Made by a program: the position numbers and the translations under genes
Notes under the pieces: generated by a model
Told to the model about the DNA's origin: nothing
The model's database searches: none
The model's input: only the letters and a program-made list of their open reading frames with translations
NCBI RefSeq assembly: GCF_026340655.1
Contig: NZ_JAPEOZ010000001.1
Coordinates: 8,556,001-8,620,000, forward strand
Source: Streptomyces sp. NBC_01275
GTDB lineage: Bacteria; Actinomycetota; Actinomycetes; Streptomycetales; Streptomycetaceae
Length of the DNA: 64,000 nucleotides
Direction of reading: 5' to 3'
Shown here: one piece after another, positions 18,419 to 25,763 of the stretch
Numbering within the stretch: the first letter of the stretch is position 1
Layout of the letters: each line of letters starts with the position of its first letter

Positions 18419-18864
18419 TGGACCGTCAACGCAAGCGTGGACTCAACGCCGACGCGTCGACGGCGCCGGTCCGGGTCCTCGTCGCCAAGCCCGGCCTCGA
18501 CGGCCACGACCGCGGCGCCAAGCTGGTCGCGCGCGGGCTGCGCGACGCCGGGTTCGAGGTCGTCTTCACCGGCATCCGGCGCCGCGTCGACGACATCGCC
18601 GCCACCGCCGTGCAGGAGGACGTGGCCCTGGTCGGGCTGTCGATCCTGTCCGGCGCGCATCTGGCCCTGACCCGGCGGACGGTGGAGGCCCTGCGGGCGG
18701 CCGGCGGAGACGACATCCCCGTCGTCGTCGGCGGCACGATCCCGGCGGGAGACGTGGCGAAGCTGCGCGAGGCCGGGGCCACGGCCGTCTACCCCACGGG
18801 CACCTCGCTGGACGCCATCGTCGCGGGCATCCGCGCCCTGACCGCCCCCAACCCGGAGGACTGA
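18418..18864 (+). CDS. B12-dependent acyl-CoA mutase, small cobalamin-binding subunit
   Basis: A 148-residue B12-binding domain protein, the partner of the large mutase subunit. The base-off cobalamin motif Asp28-x-His30-x2-Gly33 (GLDGHDRG) supplies the cobalt ligand His30; SGAHL near residue 80 and VVVGGTIP near 102 line the nucleotide loop. Start overlaps the large-subunit stop as TGATG. Two-gene mutases of this layout include isobutyryl-CoA, 2-hydroxyisobutyryl-CoA and related rearranging enzymes. No MeaB-type G-protein chaperone is visible in the window, so reactivation must rely on one encoded elsewhere. Role as part of an adenosylcobalamin mutase is secure; the substrate is not. Confidence 0.92.
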
Positions 18865-18865
18865 C

Positions 18866-19822
18866 ATGCGAGTCGGAGTGATGAGCGGCCCCGAGCGGGG
18901 CGACGCCGCGCACAAGGCGGCGCGCATGGTCGACGACGCCCGCTGGGCCGAGGAGGCGGGCTTCGACACGGTGTGGGTGCCGCAGGTGCCCACCGACTTC
19001 GACGCCCTGACCGCCGTATCGCTGATGGGACAGGCCACCTCACGCATCGAGCTGGGCACGGCGGTCGTCCCCGTGCACGCCCAGCACCCCGTCGCGCTGG
19101 CCCGCCAGGCCCTGTCCGCCCACGCGGCGGCGGGCGGACGGCTCGCGCTCGGCGTCGGCGCCTCCCACCACTGGATCGTGCGCGACATGCTCGGCATCCC
19201 GTACGAGAAGCCGGCCGCCTACACCCGCGCCTATCTGGACGTGCTCGACGAGGCGGTGAGCGGGGCGAGTTCGGTGGACGTCGAGAACGAGGTCTTCCAG
19301 GTGCACAACCCGCTGACGCTCGCGCCCGTCGCCCCGCTGCCCGTGCTGATCGCGGCCCTGGGCCCGGTGATGCTGCGGATCGCGGGGGAGCGGACCGACG
19401 GCACGATCCTGTGGATGGCGGACGAGCGGACGGTCGCCGACCACGTCGTCCCGGCCATCACCAAGGCCGCCGAGTCGGCCGGCCGGCCCGCCCCGCGCGT
19501 CGTCGCGGGCATCCCGGTGTGCCTGTGCTCCCCGCACGAGGTCGACGCCGCCCGCGAACGCGCCAACCGGATCCTCGGCGAGGCCGAGATCTCCCCCAAC
19601 TACCAGCGACTGCTGGACCGCGGCGACGCCCGCGACGTCGGCGACCTGTGCGCGGCCGGCGACGAGGCGGCCATCGCGGCCCGCTTCCGGCGGTTCGCGG
19701 ACGCGGGGGTGACCGACCTGTCGGTACGCCTGCTGCCCCTCGGCAGCGGACGGGAGGAACTGGTCGCCTCCAAACTCCGCACCCGCGACGCGGTGGCCGC
19801 GCTCGCGGCGGAGCTCCGGTGA
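18866..19822 (+). CDS. LLM class F420-dependent oxidoreductase
   Basis: A 318-residue luciferase-like TIM-barrel protein of the F420-dependent type (similar to TIGR03564 proteins). It starts MRVGVMSGPERGD, has the GFDTVWVPQ strand and the GVGASHHWIVRDMLG segment, and lacks features of FMN monooxygenases with a partner reductase. Such enzymes use reduced F420 to reduce enones, imines or other double bonds, or oxidise alcohols. ATG at 18866 lies one base after the mutase small-subunit stop, and the gene overlaps the next by GTGA. In this operon it could reduce or oxidise the acyl part of the CoA intermediate. Actinomycetes make F420, consistent with this call; FMN use cannot be ruled out. Confidence 0.85.
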   Translation: MRVGVMSGPERGDAAHKAARMVDDARWAEEAGFDTVWVPQVPTDFDALTAVSLMGQATSRIELGTAVVPVHAQHPVALARQALSAHAAAGGRLALGVGASHHWIVRDMLGIPYEKPAAYTRAYLDVLDEAVSGASSVDVENEVFQVHNPLTLAPVAPLPVLIAALGPVMLRIAGERTDGTILWMADERTVADHVVPAITKAAESAGRPAPRVVAGIPVCLCSPHEVDAARERANRILGEAEISPNYQRLLDRGDARDVGDLCAAGDEAAIAARFRRFADAGVTDLSVRLLPLGSGREELVASKLRTRDAVAALAAELR

Positions 19823-20880
19823 GCGGCCCGCTGGCAGGCCCGCTGGCAGGCCCGCTGGCCGGACTGCGGATCCTGGAGGTCGGCCACATCCTCGCCGGGC
19901 CCTACGCCACCATGCTCCTGGCCGACCTGGGCGCGCAGGTCACCAAGGTCGAGCCGCCCGGCGGCGACCTCTCCCGGCAGGTCTCCGACGCGTACTTCGC
20001 CAGCCTCAACCGCGGCAAGCGCTCGGTCCGCGTCGACCTCGCGACACCGGCGGGGCAGGACCGGCTGCACACCCTGGTCGGGGAGGCGGACGCCCTCCTG
20101 GTCAACCTCAAGCCCTCCGCCGTCCACCGCCTCGGCCTCACCTACGAGGCCCTGCGCCCCTGGAACGAACGGCTCGTCTGCGTGGTCCTGACGGGCTGGG
20201 GCATGGCCGAGGGCGACGCCCCCGCCTTCGACTACGTGGTCCAGGCGGCCACCGGCATCGCCGCCCTGACCGGCGACCCGGACGGCCCGCCCCTGCTGCC
20301 CGGCTACTCCTCCGCCGACAACTCGGCCGGTCTCGCCGCCGCCCTCGGCCTGCTCGCCCAGGTGGTCTCCGGCCGGGGCGGCCAGCTCGAGGTGTCCCTG
20401 CGGGACGTCATGCTCTCCCAGCTCAACTACCACGCCGCCGCCTGGCTGAACGACGGCACGGCCCCCCGCCGCCTCGGCGGCGCCCACGCCCACTACGTGC
20501 CCGCCCAGCTCTTCCCCACGGCCGAGGGTCACCTGGCGCTCTTCATCACCCACGACACGTTCTGGCGCGCGTTCGCCGCCGAGGCGGGCATCGAGGGCTA
20601 TCCGACGATGGCCGAGCGCGCGGCCCGCCGCGAGGAGGTCGTCGCGGCGGTGACGAAGGCGCTGGCCGCGGACACGGCGACCGGCTGGGAGACCCGTCTA
20701 CGATCCCTGAGGGTCCCGGCGGCCGCCGTGCGCACCCTCCCCGAAGCCCTCGCGGCCGCCCCGGACGCGGTGGTCGAGGCGGGCGGCCGCCGCCTGGTCG
20801 CCGGCCCCTTCCGCGTCCCGGGCTTCGCACCGTCGTTCGGCCCGCCGCCGGACCTGGGCGAGCACGGCGACTTCGTCTGA
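19819..20880 (+). CDS. CaiB/BaiF family CoA transferase
   Basis: A 353-residue class III CoA transferase, moving CoA between carboxylic acids. The N-terminal part carries the family pattern LRILEVGHILAGPYATMLLADLGAQVTKVEPP, and SSADNSAG near residue 157 holds the expected catalytic Asp. Start is GTG overlapping the previous stop. The first residues are a repeated PLAGPLAGPLAG made by three 12-bp units, unlikely to be functional. It is the final gene of the operon 14227-20880 and is followed by a 17-bp tandem repeat array. It probably recycles CoA from a late product to the incoming acid, providing an ATP-free way to activate substrate alongside the synthetases. Confidence 0.9.
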   Translation: MSGPLAGPLAGPLAGLRILEVGHILAGPYATMLLADLGAQVTKVEPPGGDLSRQVSDAYFASLNRGKRSVRVDLATPAGQDRLHTLVGEADALLVNLKPSAVHRLGLTYEALRPWNERLVCVVLTGWGMAEGDAPAFDYVVQAATGIAALTGDPDGPPLLPGYSSADNSAGLAAALGLLAQVVSGRGGQLEVSLRDVMLSQLNYHAAAWLNDGTAPRRLGGAHAHYVPAQLFPTAEGHLALFITHDTFWRAFAAEAGIEGYPTMAERAARREEVVAAVTKALAADTATGWETRLRSLRVPAAAVRTLPEALAAAPDAVVEAGGRRLVAGPFRVPGFAPSFGPPPDLGEHGDFV

Positions 20881-20912
20881 CCCTCCCCTGGTTCTGACCG
20901 GGCCGGGGTCCA

Positions 20913-21031
20913 CGGCATTCCGCGGTCTTCGGCATTCCGCGGTCTTCGGCGTTCCGGGGTCTTCGGCGTTCCGGGGTCTTCGGCATTCCGGGGTCTACGG
21001 CATTCCGGGGCTCACGGCATTCCGGGGACTA
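20913..21031. repeat. 17-bp tandem repeat array, 7 copies
   Basis: Seven head-to-tail units of CGGCATTCCGSGGTCTT fill the space between the convergent CoA transferase and SDR genes. The last copy includes the SDR stop codon. Each unit has the inverted core CCGCGG or CCGGGG. It looks like a minisatellite; it might help end transcription from both sides, but no clear terminator hairpin replaces it. Confidence 0.9.
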
Positions 21032-21796
21032 AGGCATGCCGCCGTCCACCCGCAGCGTGGCCCCGCTGGTGTACGACGAGGCGTCCGAGAGCAGATACAG
21101 CGCCGCGCCCACGATCTCCTCCGGGTCGCCGATGCGCTCCAGGGCGTGCGGGCGGACGCCCTCGGCGAGCTGCTCCGGGGCGTCCTGCCAGCCCTGGGTC
21201 GCCCAGGTGGCGAACGGTCCGCACATCAGCGTGTTCACGCGCACCGTCGGGCCGAGCGCCTTGGCCAGCCCGACCGTCACCGCGTTGAGCCCGGCCTTCG
21301 CCGCCGCGTACGGCACGATCGCCGGGCGGGGCCGGATCGAGCCGGTCGAGCTGACGTTGACGATCGTGCCGCCGCCGGCCGCCGCCATCCGGGCGCCCGC
21401 GAGGACCGACAGCCGGAACGGCCCCTTGAGGTTGAGGCCCACCACCGCGTCGAACATCTTCTCCGTCACCGTCGTCAGATCGTCGTAGACCGGCGACATC
21501 CCCGCGTTGTTGACGAGCGCGTCCAGCCGTCCGAAGCGCTCGTACACGGCGTCCACCAGGCCGGGCAGCTCGTCCCAGCGGCCCACGTGGACGGCGTGCG
21601 GGAGGGCGGTGCGGCCGGTCTCCTTCTCGATCTCCCGGCATACGTCCGCACAGGCGTCGTACCGCCGGCTGGCCACCACCACGTCCGCCCCGCAGCGGGC
21701 GGCGCCGAACGCCGTCGCCCGCCCCAGCCCCCGGCTCCCGCCGGTGATCACCACGACCCGGCCCGTGAGGTCGAACAGCTCGTCCGCGTAACCCAT
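21029..21796 (-). CDS. Short-chain dehydrogenase/reductase (SDR)
   Basis: A 255-residue classical SDR. The cofactor motif is TGGSRGLG (18-25), NNAG sits near residue 98-101, the catalytic Ser is in VSSTGS, and Tyr163/Lys167 form YAAAK. The C-terminal VDGGMP ending is typical. The residue after the second beta strand (ASRR) suggests NADP(H). Start ATG at 21796 is only 26 bp from the nearest possible start of the divergent TetR gene, so its promoter must overlap the operator pair at 21825-21861. The 3' end runs into a tandem repeat array. Likely reduces or oxidises a hydroxyacyl-CoA or keto intermediate; substrate unknown. Confidence 0.9.
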   Translation of the reverse strand: MGYADELFDLTGRVVVITGGSRGLGRATAFGAARCGADVVVASRRYDACADVCREIEKETGRTALPHAVHVGRWDELPGLVDAVYERFGRLDALVNNAGMSPVYDDLTTVTEKMFDAVVGLNLKGPFRLSVLAGARMAAAGGGTIVNVSSTGSIRPRPAIVPYAAAKAGLNAVTVGLAKALGPTVRVNTLMCGPFATWATQGWQDAPEQLAEGVRPHALERIGDPEEIVGAALYLLSDASSYTSGATLRVDGGMP

Positions 21797-21822
21797 CGAC
21801 GCCTCCTGGAGCGTTCTCTCGA

Positions 21823-22488
21823 ATGAGAGTAAGGTTCTCGGTTGTGCAGAATAGCATTCTGAAGGGTGCCGGCCGAGAGGGCGGCGGAGAGGGCGGTCCC
21901 GGGGGCGGTCGGGAGGGGGTCGAGACCGAGGCCCTCATGGACGCAGGGCTCGCGCTGATGGCCGAGGGCGGCGGACGCCGGCCCCGGGTGGCCGACATCG
22001 TCGCCGCCGCGGGGCTGTCCAACGACGCGTTCTACCGCTGCTTCGGCGGCAAGGACGCCCTGGTCGAGGCCATCGTCGCGCGCGGCGCCCGGGCGGTCGT
22101 CGGCTACGTCCGTCACCGCATCGCACGGGCCGCGGGCGAGGGCCCGGAGGCGCAGCTCAGGGCCGGTCTCGCGGCCGTCGTCCGGCAGGCGTCGGACGCC
22201 GAACTGGCCCTGCAGACCCGGGCCGTCCTCGCCAACGCGACCGGCGCGGCGCCGCACGCCGGGCACGTCAACGTCGCCCTCGTCGACGCGCTGGCCGCCC
22301 TGTTCGCCCAGCCCGCCGCCGAGTTGGGGGCCGGCGACCCGCTGCGGGCGGCCCGGACCGCCGCCGGCGCGGTCGTCGCCGCGTTGCAGTACTGGCTGTT
22401 CACCGAGGAGGTGCCGGGGGCGGCAGAGGTCGAGCACCTGGTGGGCTTCCTGCTCGCCGGGGTGCGGGCGCCCGATCCCCGGCGCTAG
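21823..22488 (+). CDS. TetR family regulator, probable island regulator
   Basis: A TetR-type repressor of up to 221 residues. The DNA-binding domain is recognisable from ETEALMDAGLALMAE through a helix-turn-helix (PRVADIVAAAGLSNDAFYRCF) and GKDALVEAI; the rest is a helical ligand domain. The start is uncertain: ATG 21823 has GGAG 11 bp upstream, while GTG 21844 would give 214 residues, perhaps leaderless. In both cases two operator palindromes (21825-21839 and 21847-21861) overlap the start, so strong autoregulation is expected. The Gly-rich N-terminal tail is unusual. The same palindrome occurs at seven other promoters of the island, making this protein the best candidate for the common regulator; ligand is probably an acyl-CoA. 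Confidence 0.85.
   Translation: MRVRFSVVQNSILKGAGREGGGEGGPGGGREGVETEALMDAGLALMAEGGGRRPRVADIVAAAGLSNDAFYRCFGGKDALVEAIVARGARAVVGYVRHRIARAAGEGPEAQLRAGLAAVVRQASDAELALQTRAVLANATGAAPHAGHVNVALVDALAALFAQPAAELGAGDPLRAARTAAGAVVAALQYWLFTEEVPGAAEVEHLVGFLLAGVRAPDPRR
21825..21861. promoter_or_regulatory. Paired operators (21825-21839 and 21847-21861)
   Basis: GAGAGTAAGGTTCTC and CAGAATAGCATTCTG, centres 22 bp apart. The second is a perfect palindrome apart from its middle. They overlap the TetR start and the promoter of the divergent SDR, giving a typical autoregulatory arrangement. Confidence 0.7.
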
Positions 22489-22492
22489 ACGC

Positions 22493-22529
22493 GAGAATGT
22501 CATTCTGTTAATTTCAGAACGCGATTCTG
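22493..22529. promoter_or_regulatory. Paired operators (22493-22507 and 22515-22529)
   Basis: GAGAATGTCATTCTG and CAGAACGCGATTCTG, both strong matches, centres 22 bp apart. They occupy the 55-bp gap between the TetR stop and the acyl-CoA dehydrogenase start, just ahead of the ribosome site AAGGG. Confidence 0.72.
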
Positions 22530-22543
22530 ATGAAGGGTGCGTC

Positions 22544-23869
22544 ATGTGGGATTTCAGTACCGACGACGCGTTCCAGGAGAAGCTCGACTGGGCCGCGAAG
22601 CTCGTCCGCGAGGAGATAGAACCGCTGGACGTGCTGTTTCCGGGCAACGCCGATCCCTACGACCGGCAGAGCGAGGTCTTCCGCGAGGTCGTCCGGCCGC
22701 TCCAGCGGCGGGTGCGTGAGCAGGGGCTGTGGGCCGCCCATCTGCCGCCGTCGCTCGGCGGCATGGGCATGGGACAGGTCGGTCTCGGTCTGCTCAACGA
22801 GATTCTGGGCAGGTCGAGTTGGGCGCCGATGGTGTTCGGCACCCAGGCCCCGGACTCCGGCAACGCGGAGATCCTCGCCCACTACGCCACCGGGGAACAG
22901 CGCAAGGAGTACCTCGAACCGCTGCTCGACGGGCGGATCGTGTCCACGTTCGCGATGACCGAGCCGACCGGCGGCGCGGACCCCGGAGGCTTCACCTGCC
23001 GCGCCGTGCGCGACGGCGAGGAGTGGGTGATCGACGGCGAGAAGTGGTTCGCCTCCAACTACCCGCTGGCCGCCTTCGTCATCGCGATGGTGGTCACCGA
23101 CCCGGACGTGCCCGTCCATCAGGGCGCCTCGATGATCCTTATCCCCGCCGGGACCCCCGGCATGGAGATGGTGCGCGGCACGGGCATGGCCGGCGAGCCG
23201 CTCGGCGAGGGCGTGCACGCCTACCTCCGCTTCACCGGCTGCCGCGTCCCCGCCGAGAACCTCCTCGGCGAGCCCGGCTCCGGCTTCCTCATCGCCCAGA
23301 CCCGCCTCGGCGGCGGCCGGCTGCACCACGCGATGCGCTCCGTCGGCCAGTGCCGGCGCGCGCTGGAGATGATGACCGAGCGCATCGCCTCCCGCCGCAC
23401 CCGCGGCGGCGCACTCGCCGACCAGCAGGCGGTCCGCCACCAACTCGCCGACACCTGGGTCCAGATCGAGCAGTTCCGGCTCCAGGTCCTGCACGCCGCC
23501 TGGCACATGGACAGGGCCAACCGCACCGGCGACCGCGCCGACGCCCGTCGCGCCCGGCTGCACGTCTCCGGCGTGAAGGTCGCCACCCCCAAGGTGCTGG
23601 TCGACGTCGCCTACCGCGCCCTGCACCTGCACGGCGCGCTGGGCGTCTCCAACGAGCTGCCGCTGGCCAAGATGTGGAACTCCGGCCCCACCCTCGGCGT
23701 CGCCGACGGCCCCACCGAGGCCCACCAGGACGTCGTGGCCCGGCTGCTGCTCAAGGACGCCGAACCTGCCGAGGACACGTTCTTCGGCTCCACGCACCTG
23801 CCCACCCGGCTGGCCGCGGCCCGCGCCCAGTACGCGGACCGCCTCACGCAGACGGCGGTGACCTGGTGA
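22544..23869 (+). CDS. Acyl-CoA dehydrogenase family protein (ACAD10/11- or LvaC-like)
   Basis: A 441-residue flavoprotein of the acyl-CoA dehydrogenase superfamily. FAD-binding segments are FAMTEPTGGADPG and GEKWFASN; the C-terminal region has LHLHGALGVSNELPL and VADGPTEAHQDVVAR, the variant form seen in ACAD10/ACAD11 proteins instead of the usual EGTAQIQ. ATG at 22544 follows AAGGG. It overlaps by GTGA a phosphotransferase gene, reproducing as two genes the kinase plus dehydrogenase pair that is fused in ACAD10/11 and separate as LvaC/LvaA in the Pseudomonas levulinate pathway. There the dehydrogenase-like partner acts on a 4-phospho-acyl-CoA, so handling of a 4-hydroxyacyl-CoA is a reasonable inference here. 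Confidence 0.9.
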   Translation: MWDFSTDDAFQEKLDWAAKLVREEIEPLDVLFPGNADPYDRQSEVFREVVRPLQRRVREQGLWAAHLPPSLGGMGMGQVGLGLLNEILGRSSWAPMVFGTQAPDSGNAEILAHYATGEQRKEYLEPLLDGRIVSTFAMTEPTGGADPGGFTCRAVRDGEEWVIDGEKWFASNYPLAAFVIAMVVTDPDVPVHQGASMILIPAGTPGMEMVRGTGMAGEPLGEGVHAYLRFTGCRVPAENLLGEPGSGFLIAQTRLGGGRLHHAMRSVGQCRRALEMMTERIASRRTRGGALADQQAVRHQLADTWVQIEQFRLQVLHAAWHMDRANRTGDRADARRARLHVSGVKVATPKVLVDVAYRALHLHGALGVSNELPLAKMWNSGPTLGVADGPTEAHQDVVARLLLKDAEPAEDTFFGSTHLPTRLAAARAQYADRLTQTAVTW

Positions 23870-24918
23870 CCGCGCCCGAGCTCGACACGGCGGCCGACCT
23901 CGCCCGCCTCAACGCCTGGCCCGGCCTCGCCGACCTGCCCGGCGACGGTCCCGTCACCGCCCTGGAGCCGCTCACCGGCGGCGCCCAGAACCTCCTGTTC
24001 ACCCTCCGCCGCGCCGAGGGCGCCGACCTCGTCCTGCGCCGCCCCGGCCGCCATCTGCGCTCCGGCGCCTCGGACGCCTTCCGCCGGGAGAGCCGGGTGC
24101 TCGCCGCCCTCGCCGACACCGACGTACCGCACCCCCGGCTGCGGGCGAGCGTGCTCGACGAGGACGTGCTCGGCGCTCCCTTCTCGGTGCTGGAGAAGAT
24201 CGAGGGCTTCACCCCGCGCGGGCGGCTCCCCGGCGCGTACGCCGAGGACGCGGCCTGGCGGCGCACGGTCTCCTTCGCCCTCGTCGACGGCGCCGCGAAG
24301 CTCGCCGCCGTGGACCCGTCCCGGCACGGCCTGGCCGACCTGGGCCGGCCGGAGGGCTGGCTGGAGCGTCAGACGCCCAAGTACCTGAAGCTGCTGCACG
24401 GTTACCGCGAAGACCCCGCCTACCGGGAGGGCGAGTCACCGGAGGTGGACCGGGTCGCCGACTGGCTCGCCGCGCACACCCCGAAGACCGGCGCGACCGG
24501 GATCGTCCACGGCGACCTGCAGTTCGCCAACGTCATGTTCGCCCACGACGCCCCGCGCCTCGCCGCGATCGTCGACTGGGAGATGGCCTCCCTCGGCGAC
24601 CCCCTCCTGGACCTGGCGTGGATCCTCACCGCCTGGCGCGAGAAGGGCGACCCGCCCGGCAGCGACCCCCAGTTCCAGCCCTGGGACGGCGTGCCCGGCC
24701 GGGCCGAACTCGTCGCGTACTACGGCGAGTCGACCGGCCGGGACGTCTCGGGCTTCCGCTGGTACCAGGTCCTGGCCTGCTTCCGCCTCGCCGCACTCCT
24801 GGAGGGCAGCTACGCCCGCGCCCTCGCCGGGAAGATGAACCGCAGGCTCGGCGAGGGGCTGCACGCCTACGCGGGCTGGCTGTGGGCCAAGGCGCGGCAG
24901 GAGATGGACCGAGACTGA
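23866..24918 (+). CDS. Phosphotransferase family protein (LvaA/ACAD10-11 kinase-like)
   Basis: A 350-residue aminoglycoside-phosphotransferase-fold kinase. The nucleotide loop TGGAQNLLF (37-45), catalytic loop His215-Gly-Asp217 to Asn222 (HGDLQFANVMF) and metal-binding Asp237 (IVDWEMASLGDP) are intact, so it should be active. The group phosphorylates the hydroxyl of 4-hydroxyacyl-CoAs in the levulinate (LvaA) and mammalian ACAD10/11 routes; aminoglycoside resistance is unlikely because it is translationally coupled (GTGA) to the acyl-CoA dehydrogenase. A small LvaB-like helper protein, needed for LvaA in Pseudomonas, was not seen. It ends 23 bp before the convergent SDR gene. Confidence 0.88.
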   Translation: MTAPELDTAADLARLNAWPGLADLPGDGPVTALEPLTGGAQNLLFTLRRAEGADLVLRRPGRHLRSGASDAFRRESRVLAALADTDVPHPRLRASVLDEDVLGAPFSVLEKIEGFTPRGRLPGAYAEDAAWRRTVSFALVDGAAKLAAVDPSRHGLADLGRPEGWLERQTPKYLKLLHGYREDPAYREGESPEVDRVADWLAAHTPKTGATGIVHGDLQFANVMFAHDAPRLAAIVDWEMASLGDPLLDLAWILTAWREKGDPPGSDPQFQPWDGVPGRAELVAYYGESTGRDVSGFRWYQVLACFRLAALLEGSYARALAGKMNRRLGEGLHAYAGWLWAKARQEMDRD

Positions 24919-24941
24919 CCGCCCCGTGACCGGGAGCGGTG

Positions 24942-25709
24942 CTACTTGGGCGGGAACCTCAACGCGCCGTCCAGCCGGATCACTTCACCGTTGAGGTAGT
25001 CGTTCTCGCACAGATGCTGGACCAGGGCCGCGTACTCCTGCGGGCGTCCCATCCTCCGTGGGTGGGGCACCTGCGGCCCCCAGTACGCCTCCAGCTGGTC
25101 GCCGGCCTTCCCGTACGCGGGGGTGAGGATCGTGCCGGGGGCCACGGAGACGACCCGGATGCCGAGCGGGGACAGATCGCGGGCGGCGACCAGCGTCATC
25201 GCCGTCACCCCGCCCTTGGCCGCCGCGTACGGCAGCTGGCCGATCTGCCCCTCGTACCCGGCGATGGACGACGTGGTGACGACCACACCGCGCCCGCCGT
25301 CCGGGCCCTGGGGCGTGGTGCGGGCGAGGGCGGCGGCGGCCAGCCGCAGCACGTTGAACACACCGGTGAGATACACGTCGATCGTGGTGCGGAAGCCGTC
25401 GAGGGCCATGGCCGAGCCGTCCTTGCCGACGAGCCGGCCGCCGCTCGCCGGGCCTCCGTGACAGTCCACCGCGATCCGGAACTCGCCCGATCCCTCGGCC
25501 TCCTGGACCGCGGCCGTGACCGAGTCCTCGTCCGTGGCGTCGGTGCGCACATAGCGCACGCCGAGCTCCGCCTCCAGCGCCTTGCCCTTCTCGTCGGCCA
25601 GGTCGGCCACCACGACCCGGGCCCCCGCCGCGTGCAGCCGCCGTACCGTCGCCTCGCCGAGCCCGCCCGCGCCGCCGACCACCAGGGCCGTGGAACCTGT
25701 GATGAGCAA
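24942..25709 (-). CDS. Short-chain dehydrogenase (3-hydroxyacyl-CoA dehydrogenase-like SDR)
   Basis: A 255-residue SDR resembling mitochondrial HSD10 and LvaD-type 3-hydroxyacyl-CoA dehydrogenases. It has VVGGAGGLG at the cofactor site, an acidic residue after strand 2 (VVADLADEKG) that favours NAD, the catalytic Ser in TSSIAGYEG, and YAAAKGG. I chose TTG at 25709, which follows GAGAGGGGAATCACC; no ATG or GTG gives a sensible N-terminus. It is divergent from an acyl-CoA synthetase, and the operator at 25749-25763 lies between them. In a kinase-dehydrogenase type route it would oxidise the 3-hydroxyacyl-CoA product to the 3-ketoacyl-CoA for the thiolase. Confidence 0.88.
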   Translation of the reverse strand: MLITGSTALVVGGAGGLGEATVRRLHAAGARVVVADLADEKGKALEAELGVRYVRTDATDEDSVTAAVQEAEGSGEFRIAVDCHGGPASGGRLVGKDGSAMALDGFRTTIDVYLTGVFNVLRLAAAALARTTPQGPDGGRGVVVTTSSIAGYEGQIGQLPYAAAKGGVTAMTLVAARDLSPLGIRVVSVAPGTILTPAYGKAGDQLEAYWGPQVPHPRRMGRPQEYAALVQHLCENDYLNGEVIRLDGALRFPPK

Positions 25710-25726
25710 GGTGATTCCCCTCTCTT

Positions 25727-25763
25727 GCGAGTCAGTCTCTGAGTGTATGAGAATGACGTTCTC
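25727..25763. promoter_or_regulatory. Operator (25749-25763) with weak second site (25727-25741)
   Basis: GAGAATGACGTTCTC is a strong copy that directly abuts the ATG of the acyl-CoA synthetase. GCGAGTCAGTCTCTG, centred 22 bp away, matches only about 7 of 12 positions. Lies between the divergent SDR and synthetase genes. Confidence 0.65.

Noticed and set aside
20913..21031. CRISPR array
   Set aside because: The 17-bp units are directly adjacent with no spacers, and no cas genes are present; it is a simple tandem repeat.
23866..24918. Aminoglycoside resistance kinase
   Set aside because: The fold is similar, but overlap with an acyl-CoA dehydrogenase and the island context fit an acyl-CoA kinase better.
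24919..24941. Terminator between kinase and SDR genes
   Set aside because: Only a 5-bp ACCGC/GCGGT stem can form, too weak to call.
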